Counted from the first letter of the stretch, positions 16,460 to 25,057 are shown. The stretch is 33,796 bases of DNA from an uncultured Burkholderiales bacterium (GCA_937891045.1 CALBEV010000069.1:1-33796); one strand, 5' to 3'. A program made the numbers and translations. The notes: generated by a model not told the origin, from the sequence alone.

Positions 16460-17092
16460 ATGAAAAAGGGCCAGCGCCAACAAGTCGGCATGGTGCTGCC
16501 CACCGTGTTGGCCTTGGCCATGTTGAGCAGTGTGTTGGTGATGGCCGAGTGGCGCAACCTGAATTTGGCTGAAGGATGGGGCCAAATCACGCAGCAGCGT
16601 TGGACCTTGCAACAGGCCAGCCATGCGGCTTTGTTGGCCGCTGTGAAAGACATTCAGGGGCCACTCACGGATGAACGGCACCAACCGGGCAAGCCAGGGT
16701 CTACCCATGCCTTTTTTCCACGCAACACCTCGGCCTGGAAAACATTGCAAGCCCGCTTGGGCGCCCAAGACTGCCTGAGCGGCATTTGCCAGCCCTTGGG
16801 CGAGGACGACAACAGCTACAACGCTTGGAAAGATCGCATCGCGAATGGCCAACGATTTGGCGAAGACGCTGGCCTGACCGTGCTCTATTGGGTGGAAGTG
16901 TTGCCCTTAGTCAGCCGCTTGGGCACCCTGAGTTCACCCTTTCTTTACCGCATCACCGTGTGGGCGCAAAACAGCAGCAACGCCATCGTGGTCAGCCAAG
17001 CGCTGTGGCATCCCACGCCCAGCCACCCCGCGTCAACCGCCATTCCCATGACCCTGTCGGGCTTCAAACGCCTGCTGCAGCTTTCACCTTGA
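16460..17092 (+). CDS. PilX-type minor pilin
   Basis: This 210-residue protein has a leader MKKGQRQQVG and then MVLPTVLALAMLSSVLVMAEW. Position 5 is Thr and position 4 is Pro, so it is an atypical pilin of PilX/GspK style, which caps pilins in related systems. The long C-terminal domain contains two Cys in DCLSGICQP. The frame is open upstream to 15422, inside pilV/pilW, but ATG 16460 fits the leader and lies 32 bases after the PilW stop. In Pseudomonas-type clusters the next gene would be pilY1; here only 69 bases separate it from the PilE-like gene. Confidence 0.75.
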   Translation: MKKGQRQQVGMVLPTVLALAMLSSVLVMAEWRNLNLAEGWGQITQQRWTLQQASHAALLAAVKDIQGPLTDERHQPGKPGSTHAFFPRNTSAWKTLQARLGAQDCLSGICQPLGEDDNSYNAWKDRIANGQRFGEDAGLTVLYWVEVLPLVSRLGTLSSPFLYRITVWAQNSSNAIVVSQALWHPTPSHPASTAIPMTLSGFKRLLQLSP

Positions 17093-17161
17093 AGAGCGTC
17101 CCATGTTGGCGACAACTTTGTCATTGACTATGGAGAGGCTTTGATCATGTCTTGAAAACGG

Positions 17162-17560
17162 ATGCAAAAGAATGGCTTCACCCTGATGGAATTGCTGGTG
17201 GTGTTGGCCATCGTCGGTGTGCTCGCCAGCATGGCCATGCCTCTTTACCAGCAAGCGCAACAACGTGGTCAGCGCAGCCTGGCCAAGTTGGCTTTGCTGC
17301 AAGCCGCCCATTGGATGGAACGTGCAGCCAGTGCCCAAGGCCAATACCCTGCACCCACCGAGGTGCCGGTCAATTTGCTGTCACCCGAAGACTTGAAGTA
17401 CCAACTCACTGTGAGCAGCAGCGCCCAAAGTTTTCTCATCACCGCCCAGCCCAGCGCCGCGCAAGCCACAGACGCCTGCGGCAGTCTGACGCTTGCAAAC
17501 ACGGGTGTGCGCGACGTGAAAGACGCCAGCATGACGGCGGCGCAATGTTGGAGTCGCTGA
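17162..17560 (+). CDS. PilE-type minor pilin
   Basis: This 132-residue protein has a five-residue leader MQKNG and then FTLMELLVVLAIVGVLASMA, the textbook class III signal with Glu at mature position 5, so it is a type IV pilin. The body has the (TPxYQQxxQRGQRSLAKLALLQAA)-like alpha-helix of PilE/ComP-like minor pilins and two Cys near the C-terminus (ACGSL and QCWSR) that could form the D-region disulfide. It follows the PilX-type gene after 69 bases that contain no other convincing gene, and precedes ribD by 16 bases. Confidence 0.87.
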   Translation: MQKNGFTLMELLVVLAIVGVLASMAMPLYQQAQQRGQRSLAKLALLQAAHWMERAASAQGQYPAPTEVPVNLLSPEDLKYQLTVSSSAQSFLITAQPSAAQATDACGSLTLANTGVRDVKDASMTAAQCWSR

Positions 17561-17563
17561 ACG

Positions 17564-17569
17564 GATAAT
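17564..17569 (+). promoter_or_regulatory. GATAAT box 7 bases before the ribD start
   Basis: GATAAT (five of six matches to the -10 consensus) is followed by CCCCGAC and the ribD ATG. No Shine-Dalgarno site is present. The same 11 bases GGATAATCCCC occur before aroC at equal distance. It may be a -10 element of a leaderless mRNA. No clear -35 is visible. Confidence 0.35.
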
Positions 17570-17576
17570 CCCCGAC

Positions 17577-18680
17577 ATGCCCTTCACGCCCTCCGACACC
17601 GCGCACATGACCCAAGCCTTGGCCCTGGCCGAGCAGTCGCTGTTCATCACCTCGCCCAACCCGCGCGTGGGCTGCGTCATTGTGGGCAAAGATGGCACGG
17701 TGCTGGGGCAAGGCCACACCCAAGCCGCGGGCCAGGCCCATGCCGAAGTGATGGCGCTGCGCGACGCACAAAGCCGTGGCCACAGCACCCAAGGTGCCAC
17801 GGCCTATGTGACGCTGGAACCCTGTAGCCATCAAGGCCGCACCGGGCCTTGTTGTGATGCGCTCATTGCTGCGGGTCTGGCACGTGTGGTGGCCAGTGTG
17901 GAGGACCCCAACCCGCTGGTGGCCGGACAAGGCTTGGCGCGATTGCAAGCTGCTGGTGTGCAAGTTGATGTGGGTTTGCTATCCACCCAAAGCATCGAAC
18001 TCAACATGGGTTTTTTCAAACGCATGCAACACGGTACGCCTTGGATGCGCATGAAGTCGGCGCAATCTTTGGAGGGTCAAACCGCTTTGCACAATGGCCA
18101 AAGCCAGTGGATCACCGGTGAGGCAGCCCGCTTGGATGGCCATCGGTTTCGGGCCCAAGCCTGCGCGGTGCTCACCGGCATTGGCACAGTGTTGGAAGAC
18201 AACCCGCTGCTCAATGTGCGCGGCATCGCCACGCCACGCCAACCCGATTTGCTGCTGGTCGACTCCAAGCTGCAAACCCCTTTGAACGCCCGGTTGTGGG
18301 TTGAAAAACGCCAGGTCATCATCTTCCACGCCGAACGACACCCAGCCAAAGAAGCCGCCTTGCAAGCACAAGGTGCGCAGTTGGTGTACCTGCCAAGCGA
18401 GGGGCACAAGGTGGACTTGACTGCGATGGTGCGTCATCTGGGCCAACTGCCCTGCAACGAAGTGCACATCGAGGCTGGCCACAAACTGAACGGTTCGCTC
18501 TTAAAGGCGGGCTTGGTGGACGAGTTGTTGGTGTATGTGGCCCCCAAGTTGTTGGGCCCAGGCCAAGCCATGGCGGCCTTGCCCGAATTGCAATCCTTGC
18601 CCGCAACAGCTGCGTGGCAATTCACCGACCACACGACTTTAGGGCCTGATTTGCGGCTGCGGCTCAAAGCGGTCCGCTGA
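17577..18680 (+). CDS. ribD: Bifunctional riboflavin deaminase/reductase
   Basis: RibD deaminates 2,5-diamino-6-ribosylamino-pyrimidinone phosphate and then reduces the ribosyl side chain, the second and third steps of riboflavin synthesis. The N-terminal deaminase domain has the zinc ligands H55 (HAE, with catalytic E57), C83 (PCSHQGRTGPC) and C92. The C-terminal reductase domain starts near residue 150 (MRMKSAQSLEGQTA) and carries the NADPH-binding RRxA-like and GGPxxxGSLL-type region in IEAGHKLNGSLLKAGLVDE. The length of 367 residues is normal. It heads the rib cluster. No FMN riboswitch lies upstream, since the previous pilin gene ends 16 bases before. Confidence 0.96.
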   Translation: MPFTPSDTAHMTQALALAEQSLFITSPNPRVGCVIVGKDGTVLGQGHTQAAGQAHAEVMALRDAQSRGHSTQGATAYVTLEPCSHQGRTGPCCDALIAAGLARVVASVEDPNPLVAGQGLARLQAAGVQVDVGLLSTQSIELNMGFFKRMQHGTPWMRMKSAQSLEGQTALHNGQSQWITGEAARLDGHRFRAQACAVLTGIGTVLEDNPLLNVRGIATPRQPDLLLVDSKLQTPLNARLWVEKRQVIIFHAERHPAKEAALQAQGAQLVYLPSEGHKVDLTAMVRHLGQLPCNEVHIEAGHKLNGSLLKAGLVDELLVYVAPKLLGPGQAMAALPELQSLPATAAWQFTDHTTLGPDLRLRLKAVR

Positions 18681-18685
18681 TCTGC

Positions 18686-18691
18686 GAAAAT
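18686..18691 (+). promoter_or_regulatory. GAAAAT box 6 bases before the ribE start
   Basis: GAAAAT lies six bases before ATG 18698, the same spacing as TAAAAT before the transglycosylase gene. There is no Shine-Dalgarno site. It could be a weak -10 element for a leaderless transcript or an unstructured A-rich translation signal. Confidence 0.3.
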
Positions 18692-18697
18692 ACGCGA

Positions 18698-19345
18698 ATG
18701 TTCACCGGAATCATCACCGGCGTGGGGCGCATCGCCGCCGTTCACGACCTGGGTCGCTCTTTGGATCATGGCAAACGCCTTGAGATCAGCACACCTGCGC
18801 ACTATCTGGACGATGTTGGTCTGGGTGACAGCATCGCCTTGAATGGTGCTTGCATGACGGTCATTGCTTTTGATGCCGCTCAAAACCACTTTTCCATCGA
18901 CATTTCTGCCGAATCCCTGGATAAAACAGCCGAACTAAACAAGATCGGCACCACCCTCAACCTTGAAAAAGCCTTGCGCCCGAACGATCGTTTGGGCGGC
19001 CACATCGTCTCCGGCCACGTGGACGGCATCGGCTCGGTCAGCCAGTTTGTGCAGATTGGCGAAAGCTGGCTGCTGCAAGTGCTGGCCCCACCGACCTTGG
19101 CCAAGTACCTGGCCTACAAGGGTTCCATCACCGTCAACGGTGTGAGCCTCACGGTCAATCAAATCGAAGACAAGCCTGATGGCTGCGTTGTCTCCATCAA
19201 CCTGATTCCGCACACGGTAGAGAACACGGCGCTGAGCAGTTTGAAAGCTGGCAGTGCAGTGAATTTGGAAATCGACACCTTGGCGCGTTACGTTGAACGC
19301 ATGCTCAGCCTGCAACCCACTGCCCCACTGAAAGCCCCTGCATGA
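18698..19345 (+). CDS. ribE: Riboflavin synthase alpha chain
   Basis: This enzyme makes riboflavin and a pyrimidine from two molecules of 6,7-dimethyl-8-ribityllumazine. The 215-residue protein has two tandem lumazine-binding domains, opening with [12 protein letters not shown] (residues 1-12) and a second copy from about residue 98 ([10 protein letters not shown]). The [11 protein letters not shown] and [12 protein letters not shown] motifs are the equivalent core strands of each half. The product acts as a trimer in the family. The stop overlaps the ribBX start (ATGA), so the two are coupled. Some databases call this gene ribC. Confidence 0.96.
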   Translation: MFTGIITGVGRIAAVHDLGRSLDHGKRLEISTPAHYLDDVGLGDSIALNGACMTVIAFDAAQNHFSIDISAESLDKTAELNKIGTTLNLEKALRPNDRLGGHIVSGHVDGIGSVSQFVQIGESWLLQVLAPPTLAKYLAYKGSITVNGVSLTVNQIEDKPDGCVVSINLIPHTVENTALSSLKAGSAVNLEIDTLARYVERMLSLQPTAPLKAPA

Positions 19346-20463
19346 CCAGCGCACTGCAACCCGTGGCCATTTCGCCCGTGCAAGAGATCGTCGCCGAGAT
19401 GAAAGCGGGCCGCATCGTCATCTTGGTGGATGAAGAAGACCGCGAGAACGAAGGCGATCTGGTGCTGGCCTCGGACCATGTCACGCCAGAAGCCATCAAT
19501 TTCATGGCGCGTTTTGGCCGTGGCCTGATTTGCCTCACGCTCACCCGCGAGCGTTGCGAATTTTTGAAACTCCCGCCCATGGCGGCCCGCAATGGCACGG
19601 TCTACAGCACCGCTTTCACCGTGTCGATTGAAGCTGCTGAAGGCGTGACCACCGGCATTTCTGCCGCCGACCGCGCCAAAACCATTCAGGTGGCAGTGGC
19701 CAAAGCGACACAGCCGAGCGATTTGGTGCAACCCGGTCACGTGTTCCCCTTGCAAGCCGTGGACGGCGGCGTGCTGATGCGCGCTGGTCACACCGAAGCC
19801 GGTTGCGACCTCGCCGCCATGGCAGGTTGTTCACCCTCCTCGGTCATTTGCGAAATCATGAAAGACGACGGCACCATGGCCCGTCTGCCCGATTTGCAGC
19901 TGTTTGCGTCAGAGCATGGTTTGAAAATTGGCACCATCGCCGACCTGATCGCGCACCGCAGCCGCACCGAATCCTTGGTCCACAAAGTGGGTTCACGCCC
20001 TTTGCAAACCGCCCATGGCGAATTCACCGCCAACGCCTACAAAGACATCACCAACGGTGCCGTGCACATGGCGCTGGTCAAAGGCCAATGGCAACCCGAG
20101 GCTGAAGTGCTGGCCCGGGTGCACGAACCCCTCTCGGTTCTGGATGCTTTGGAGCCTCATCGGGTCATGCATTCATGGGGCTTGGATTCCAGCCTGAAAC
20201 GCATCACCCAAGAAGGCGCTGGCGTGGTGGTCTTGCTCAATTGCGGCGAAAGTGCCGAGCAATTGCTGGCCCAGTTTGACGGCACCGCTCGTTCAGCGCA
20301 TGGCCCCGAACGCGGCCGCATGGACTTGCGCAGCTACGGTGTGGGAGCGCAAATTTTGCGCGACTGCGGCGTGCAAAAAATGCGTCTTCTGGGTACTCCG
20401 CGCCGCATGCCCAGCATGACCGGCTACGGGCTTGAAATCACCGGCTACCTCACCAAAGAATAA
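19342..20463 (+). CDS. ribBX: DHBP synthase with inactive GTP cyclohydrolase II-like domain (RibBX)
   Basis: The N-terminal half (about 1-205) is 3,4-dihydroxy-2-butanone-4-phosphate synthase: the acidic metal-site loop [11 protein letters not shown] is at 30-40 and the HTEAGCDLA block is complete. The C-terminal half (about 215-373) resembles GTP cyclohydrolase II in overall order but lacks its zinc cysteine cluster (Cys-x2-GD-x7-Cys-x-Cys) and the GRNIGL-like region, so it should not have that activity. This is the RibBX type described in proteobacteria, from memory of the literature. The domain may be structural or regulatory. ATG 19342 overlaps the ribE stop; ribH follows after five bases. 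A separate ribA is expected elsewhere in the genome. Confidence 0.88.
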   Translation: MTSALQPVAISPVQEIVAEMKAGRIVILVDEEDRENEGDLVLASDHVTPEAINFMARFGRGLICLTLTRERCEFLKLPPMAARNGTVYSTAFTVSIEAAEGVTTGISAADRAKTIQVAVAKATQPSDLVQPGHVFPLQAVDGGVLMRAGHTEAGCDLAAMAGCSPSSVICEIMKDDGTMARLPDLQLFASEHGLKIGTIADLIAHRSRTESLVHKVGSRPLQTAHGEFTANAYKDITNGAVHMALVKGQWQPEAEVLARVHEPLSVLDALEPHRVMHSWGLDSSLKRITQEGAGVVVLLNCGESAEQLLAQFDGTARSAHGPERGRMDLRSYGVGAQILRDCGVQKMRLLGTPRRMPSMTGYGLEITGYLTKE

Positions 20464-20468
20464 AAACA

Positions 20469-20942
20469 ATGTTCATCTCCAACCTCGCCAGCACCACGAC
20501 ACTTGACGGCAGCGCCCTCAAGATCGGCATCGTCCAAGCACGTTTCAACGACGACATCACCAACGCCTTGGCCAGCGCTTGCATCGCCGAGCTCAAGACC
20601 ATGGGCGTGCTGGAAGACAACATCAGCCTGGTGCATGTGCCGGGGGCTTTGGAAGTGCCCATGGCCTTGCAAGCGCTGGCGCAAATCGAAGACCCCGAAC
20701 CATTCAGTGCGCTCATCGCACTGGGTTGCATCATCCGTGGCGAGACCTACCACTTTGAGTTGGTCGCCAACGAATCGGGCGCAGGTGTCACCAAGGTGGG
20801 GCTCGATTACCACGTGCCGATTGCCAACGCCATCTTGACCGTCGAGAACCTGCCCCAAGCCGTGGCCCGTCAAACCGACAAGGGCCGGGACGCGGCCCGC
20901 GTGGCGGTGGAAATGGCCTTGTTGTTGCAAAGCCTGGCATGA
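20469..20942 (+). CDS. ribH: 6,7-dimethyl-8-ribityllumazine synthase
   Basis: RibH joins 5-amino-6-ribitylamino-uracil with dihydroxybutanone phosphate to give the lumazine substrate of riboflavin synthase. The 157-residue protein has the [16 protein letters not shown] start, the [15 protein letters not shown] substrate loop and [17 protein letters not shown] with the catalytic histidine H95. Its stop overlaps nusB (ATGA). The ribH-nusB pair is very common in bacteria because both are often in one operon. Confidence 0.97.
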   Translation: MFISNLASTTTLDGSALKIGIVQARFNDDITNALASACIAELKTMGVLEDNISLVHVPGALEVPMALQALAQIEDPEPFSALIALGCIIRGETYHFELVANESGAGVTKVGLDYHVPIANAILTVENLPQAVARQTDKGRDAARVAVEMALLLQSLA

Positions 20943-21466
20943 ACGACACCACCGCCCCCCGCAGCAAACCCGCAGGTGACATGCGCCGCGCCAGCGCCCG
21001 TGCTGCCCGCAGCCGCTCACGCAGTTTCGCCGTGCAAGCCCTCTACCAAATTTTGGTGGGGCGCAATGAAGCTGAAGATGTGGACGCCTTCACCCGTGAA
21101 CTCAGCGGCTTCAACAAAGCCGACACGGTGCATTTCGATGCCTTGTTGCATGGTTGTGCCGCACAAGCTGCCGAGCTGGATGCGCTCATCTTGCCCCTGC
21201 TGGACCGCAAGATGACCGAGATTTCCCCCATTGAGCACGCGGTGCTGTGGATTGGTTGCTACGAGATGAAGCATTGCCTGGACATCCCTTGGCGCGTGGT
21301 CATCAATGAATGCATTGAACTGGCCAAAGAATTTGGCGGCACCGATGGCCACAAGTATGTGAACGCGGTGCTCAATGGCGTGGCCCCGCAACTGCGGGCG
21401 CTTGAAGTGCAAGCCGACAACGCGGCCAAAGCAAGCAAAGCCGCACCGGCAGCCCAGGCCGACTGA
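20939..21466 (+). CDS. nusB: Transcription antitermination factor NusB
   Basis: NusB binds boxA RNA with NusE (S10) and prevents early termination on rRNA operons. The 175-residue protein has a basic N-terminal extension of about 28 residues, then the family core [14 protein letters not shown], and [23 protein letters not shown] and [36 protein letters not shown], which contain the family signature near the C-terminus. It overlaps ribH by four bases (ATGA) and leads into the aminotransferase three bases later. Confidence 0.96.
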   Translation: MNDTTAPRSKPAGDMRRASARAARSRSRSFAVQALYQILVGRNEAEDVDAFTRELSGFNKADTVHFDALLHGCAAQAAELDALILPLLDRKMTEISPIEHAVLWIGCYEMKHCLDIPWRVVINECIELAKEFGGTDGHKYVNAVLNGVAPQLRALEVQADNAAKASKAAPAAQAD

Positions 21467-21469
21467 GCC

Positions 21470-22660
21470 ATGCGTGTGAGCCAACGCGCCCAGCGCATCG
21501 ATCCGTTTTATGTCATGGAAATGGCCAAGGCCGCGCAAGCCATCGCCGCCAGTGCGCGGCACACCGACCGCCCCATGGTGTTTTTGAACATTGGCGAACC
21601 CGATTTCACCGCCCCACCCTTGGTGCAAGCCGCTGCTGACAAAGCCATCCGCGATGGTCGCACCCAATACACCAATGCCCTGGGTTTGGACAGCCTGCGC
21701 GAGCGCATCAGCGAGTGGTATGGCAGCCGCTTTTGGGTTGCCGTGCCAGCGCGGCGCATCGTCGTCACGGCCGGTGCTTCGGCGGCCTTGCAATTGGCCT
21801 GCTTGGCCTTGGTGGAAGCAGGGGACGAAGTGCTCATGCCCGACCCGAGCTACCCCTGCAACCGCCACTTTGTCAGTGCCGCTGATGGCCGCGCCGTGCT
21901 GCTGCCCGCTGGCCCTGAACAACGCTTTCAACTCACCGCCGATCAGGTACAGGCCCATTGGCAGCCCCAGACCCGTGGCGTGTTGCTGGCCTCGCCGTCC
22001 AACCCCACGGGCACCTCGGTGGCCGCCGCTGAATTGGCCCGCATCCACAACATCGTCAACAACCACGGTGGCATCAGCTTGGTGGATGAAATTTACTTGG
22101 GGTTGAGCTTTGAAGCGGCCTATGGTCAAACCGCATTGGCCATCGACGACCAGATCATCAGCATCAACAGTTTTTCCAAATACTTCAACATGACGGGTTG
22201 GCGCTTGGGTTGGATGGTGGTGCCCGACGACCTGGTGCCGGTGATGGAACGCTTGGCGCAAAACCTGTTCATCTGCCCCAGCAGCATAGCGCAACACGCC
22301 GCCTTGGCCTGTTTCGAACCCGACAGCTTGGCCATTTACGAAGAACGCAGAGAAGCTTTCAAGCAGCGGCGCGATCAGTTCATCCCGCAACTCAACGCCA
22401 TGGGTTTGACCGTGCCGGTGATGCCCGACGGGGCTTTCTACGCTTGGGCCGATTGCCGCCAAGCCTGCGCAAAATTGGGACTGGCTGACAGCTGGGCGTT
22501 TGCCGAGCATGTGATGCGCGAGGCCCATGTCGCCATCACGCCGGGCAAAGATTTTGGCGTTCACGCACCAGCCGACTTTGTGCGTTTTTCCACCGCCAGT
22601 TCCTTGAACGATTTGGACACCGCCGCGCAACGCTTGCGCCAATTGTTGGAGGCTGCATGA
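21470..22660 (+). CDS. PLP-dependent aminotransferase (class I/II)
   Basis: This 396-residue fold-type I aminotransferase has the N-terminal GEPDFTAPPLV block, SPSNPTGT for phosphate/carboxylate contacts, a LVDEIYLGLSF segment with the PLP-ring aspartate, the Schiff-base lysine K237 in NSFSKYFNMTGWRLGW, and a C-terminal VRFSTASSLNDL block with the substrate-carboxylate arginine. The family includes aspartate, alanine and other transaminases, and the natural substrate cannot be read from sequence. It starts three bases after nusB and its stop overlaps ybgC (ATGA). Its place between nusB and ybgC does not suggest a clear pathway. Confidence 0.9.
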   Translation: MRVSQRAQRIDPFYVMEMAKAAQAIAASARHTDRPMVFLNIGEPDFTAPPLVQAAADKAIRDGRTQYTNALGLDSLRERISEWYGSRFWVAVPARRIVVTAGASAALQLACLALVEAGDEVLMPDPSYPCNRHFVSAADGRAVLLPAGPEQRFQLTADQVQAHWQPQTRGVLLASPSNPTGTSVAAAELARIHNIVNNHGGISLVDEIYLGLSFEAAYGQTALAIDDQIISINSFSKYFNMTGWRLGWMVVPDDLVPVMERLAQNLFICPSSIAQHAALACFEPDSLAIYEERREAFKQRRDQFIPQLNAMGLTVPVMPDGAFYAWADCRQACAKLGLADSWAFAEHVMREAHVAITPGKDFGVHAPADFVRFSTASSLNDLDTAAQRLRQLLEAA

Positions 22661-23064
22661 GTTTTGAGTTTCCAGTGCGGGTGTATTGGGAAGACACGGA
22701 TGCTGGTGGCATCGTCTTTTATGCCAACTACCTCAAGTTTTTCGAACGCGCCCGCACCGAGTGGTTGCGGCACTTGGGCCTAGAACAACAACAACTCAAA
22801 AACGACACGGGCGGCATGTTCGTGGTGAGTGAAACCCAATTGAAATACCATCGCCCTGCGCAACTCGACGACTTGTTGCAGGTGAGCGCCCAACTGCAAG
22901 ACAAGGGCCGCGCCAGCTTGGTGATTGCCCAGCAAGCTTGGCGTCTTGAACCCTATCAAAGCCGCACCCTGTTGTGTGAAGGCACGATCCGCATTGGCTG
23001 GGTGCAAGCCCAAGCCTTGAAACCCGAACGCATTCCCTCATCGATTTTGGAGCTCCTGTCATGA
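22657..23064 (+). CDS. ybgC: YbgC-type acyl-CoA thioesterase of the Tol-Pal cluster
   Basis: This 135-residue hotdog-fold thioesterase has the YbgC motif VYWEDTDAGGIVFYANYLKFFERARTEWLR, with the catalytic aspartate D15 in TDAGGIVFY. YbgC hydrolyses short or medium acyl-CoA thioesters and is the first gene of the tol-pal locus in many proteobacteria. Here it overlaps both the aminotransferase stop and the tolQ start with ATGA junctions, so it is translationally coupled on both sides. It is cytoplasmic and membrane-associated in E. coli through acyl-carrier protein contacts. Confidence 0.93.
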   Translation: MSFEFPVRVYWEDTDAGGIVFYANYLKFFERARTEWLRHLGLEQQQLKNDTGGMFVVSETQLKYHRPAQLDDLLQVSAQLQDKGRASLVIAQQAWRLEPYQSRTLLCEGTIRIGWVQAQALKPERIPSSILELLS

Positions 23065-23750
23065 ACGACTTTTCCATAGTGCATTTGATGCTCAACGCCA
23101 GTTGGGTGGTGCAAGCCGTCGTGCTCATTTTGTTGCTGGTCTCGGTGTTCAGCTGGGCCGCCATTTTTCGCAAAATCTTGTCGCTGTCGCGCGTGAAAAA
23201 CCTCAACGATGAGTTCGAACGCGAATTTTGGTCGGGCAAAAGTTTGAACGAGTTGTTTGCGGCGGCCACGCAAAACGCCAAATTGGCTGGCCCCATGGAA
23301 CGCATTTTTGCCAGTGGCATGCGCGAATACCAAAAACTGCGCGAGCGCCGCATCAGCGACAGCGGCTTGTTGATGGACGGTGCACGCCGCGCCATGCGCG
23401 CAAGTTTGCAGCGCGAAATGGACGAAATTGAATCCAACTTGTCCATGCTGGCCTCGGTCGGTTCAGTGTCACCCTACATTGGCTTGTTTGGCACGGTCTG
23501 GGGCATCATGCACGCCTTCACCGGCTTGGCAGCCTTGCAACAAGTCACGCTGGCCAAAGTGGCCCCGGGCATCGCCGAGGCGCTGGTGGCCACCGCCATT
23601 GGCTTGTTCGCGGCCATTCCAGCGGTCTTGGCCTTCAATCGTTTCTCGCGCAATATCGACCGCGTGGCCAACAAGTTGGAAACCTTCATCGAAGAGTTCT
23701 CCAACATCTTGCAGCGCAATGTGGGCACGCAAGTGGCCGCTGGTCGCTGA
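23061..23750 (+). CDS. tolQ: Tol-Pal system protein TolQ
   Basis: TolQ is the three-helix inner-membrane component that, with TolR, uses the proton motive force to drive TolA. The 229-residue protein has a first membrane segment near residues 13-35 (WVVQAVVLILLLVSVFSWAAIF), a large cytoplasmic loop, and two further segments around GLFGTVWGIMHAF and GLFAAIPAVLAFNRF. The SPYIGLFGTVWGIMHAFTG and PGIAEALVATAIGLFAAIPAV wording is the ExbB/TolQ signature. ATG 23061 overlaps the ybgC stop, and tolR follows after 12 bases. Confidence 0.97.
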   Translation: MNDFSIVHLMLNASWVVQAVVLILLLVSVFSWAAIFRKILSLSRVKNLNDEFEREFWSGKSLNELFAAATQNAKLAGPMERIFASGMREYQKLRERRISDSGLLMDGARRAMRASLQREMDEIESNLSMLASVGSVSPYIGLFGTVWGIMHAFTGLAALQQVTLAKVAPGIAEALVATAIGLFAAIPAVLAFNRFSRNIDRVANKLETFIEEFSNILQRNVGTQVAAGR

Positions 23751-23762
23751 AGGCGGCTCACC

Positions 23763-24209
23763 ATGGCCACCGTCTCCACCCGCAACCGCCGAGGCCGCCG
23801 CACCATCAGCGAAATCAACATGGTGCCGTTCATCGACGTCATGTTGGTGCTGCTGATCATCTTCATGGTGACCGCGCCTTTGCTCGCGCCAAGCTTGATT
23901 GAGGTGCCCAGTGTCGGCAAAGCCAGTACCGCACCCGATCAGGTGATCACCATCGAGATCAACAAAGAGCTGCGCATCGTCGTCAAATCGCGCAAGCCCG
24001 GACAAGGCAACGGCACCAGCGTGAAACAAGATGCCACCATGGACACCGTGGCCAAAGTGGCGCTGCAAATGCAGGGGGGCAATGCCAGCACGCCGGTGGT
24101 GATCAGTGCCGACAAAAAAATTGCTTATGAAAACGTGGTCAAGCTGATGGACCAATTGCAACGTGCCGGTGTGCAACGTGTGGGCTTGTCCGTGACGGTC
24201 ATCGATTGA
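23763..24209 (+). CDS. tolR: Tol-Pal system protein TolR
   Basis: TolR is an ExbD-family inner-membrane protein with one N-terminal membrane segment (about 22-42) and a periplasmic domain. The proton-path aspartate is D25 in NMVPFIDVMLVLLIIFMVTAPLL. The 148-residue length is normal and the C-terminal VKLMDQLQRAGVQRVGLSV is typical of the family. It follows tolQ by 12 bases and is followed closely by tolA. Confidence 0.97.
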   Translation: MATVSTRNRRGRRTISEINMVPFIDVMLVLLIIFMVTAPLLAPSLIEVPSVGKASTAPDQVITIEINKELRIVVKSRKPGQGNGTSVKQDATMDTVAKVALQMQGGNASTPVVISADKKIAYENVVKLMDQLQRAGVQRVGLSVTVID

Positions 24210-24220
24210 GTCCCAGCCCC

Positions 24221-25057
24221 ATGCGCAACCCCAACCTGGAATTTGCACCTCCACCCGCGCCCGGCGGTGGTCGTGCCATGTTCTTGGCCTTGCTGGTGCA
24301 CGGACTGTTGGTATTGGCATTGACTTGGGGTGTGAATTGGCAAAGCCAAGACCAAGACATGAGTGTCGAGGCGGAGTTGTGGTCCAGCGTGCCGCAACCC
24401 GTGGCGGCCAAAGGCAACACGCCGGAACCGGTGGAAGAAGTCATCGAACCTGAGCCCCAACCTGAACCACCTCCGCCGCCACCGCCGCCACCGGTGAAAG
24501 AGGTCACACCCGCCAAGCCGGTGGTGGATCCGCAAATCGCCATTGACAAGCAGAAGAAAAAAGAAGCCCAGGACAAAGCCCGCGACGAAGAGAAAGCCAA
24601 GCTGAAAGAGGCCAGCGATAAAAAAGCCGAGAAGGCTAAAGCGCTGGAAAAACGCAAAGCAGAAGAGGCACAACGGGCCGAAGAACGCTACCTTGAAGAA
24701 GTCAAACGCCTGCGTGGCTTGGCTGACGCCACCGGTGCAAGCACTGACACGGGTAAAGCGGCAAAGGCAGCAGGCCCATCGGCCAGTTATTTGGGTCGAC
24801 TGCGTGCGCGAATCAAACCCAACATCACGTTTTCAGATGCCCAATTGCAAACCGTCCTGGGCAACCCCGCAGCCGAAGTGGTGGTGATTTGCAGCCCGTC
24901 TGGGCAAATCATTGGCAAAAAGTTGAAGGTGTCCAGTGGCAACGACGCTTGGGACCAAGCCGTGTTGAATGCTGTTGAGAAAACCGGCACCTTGCCGCGG
25001 GATGAAAACGGCAACATGCCCAGCGAAATCACGTTTTCGCTCAGGCCGCGCGACTGA
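24221..25057 (+). CDS. tolA: Tol-Pal system protein TolA
   Basis: TolA links the inner-membrane TolQR motor with TolB and Pal at the outer membrane. The 278-residue protein has one membrane segment (about 19-36), a Pro-rich acidic stretch with a run of prolines near residues 82-92, a Lys/Glu/Ala-rich helical rod (about 105-170) and a C-terminal TonB-like domain ending GTLPRDENGNMPSEITFSLRPRD. An open frame begins at 24206 inside the tolR end, but MRNPNLEF at 24221 fits the family. Its stop (25055-25057) directly touches that of the minus-strand DUF1330 gene. tolB and pal do not follow. Confidence 0.95.
   Translation: MRNPNLEFAPPPAPGGGRAMFLALLVHGLLVLALTWGVNWQSQDQDMSVEAELWSSVPQPVAAKGNTPEPVEEVIEPEPQPEPPPPPPPPPVKEVTPAKPVVDPQIAIDKQKKKEAQDKARDEEKAKLKEASDKKAEKAKALEKRKAEEAQRAEERYLEEVKRLRGLADATGASTDTGKAAKAAGPSASYLGRLRARIKPNITFSDAQLQTVLGNPAAEVVVICSPSGQIIGKKLKVSSGNDAWDQAVLNAVEKTGTLPRDENGNMPSEITFSLRPRD

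Noticed and set aside
17093..17161. A missing pilY1 fragment or small gene between the PilX- and PilE-type genes
   Set aside because: The gap holds only a 13-codon frame without motif; no remnant of a propeller protein can be seen.
17561..17576. FMN riboswitch before ribD
   Set aside because: Only 16 bases separate the pilin stop and the ribD start, and no RFN-type conserved blocks are seen there or inside the cluster.
21017..22642. Long minus-strand open frame of 541 codons
   Set aside because: It is antisense to nusB and the aminotransferase, which both have strong family motifs.
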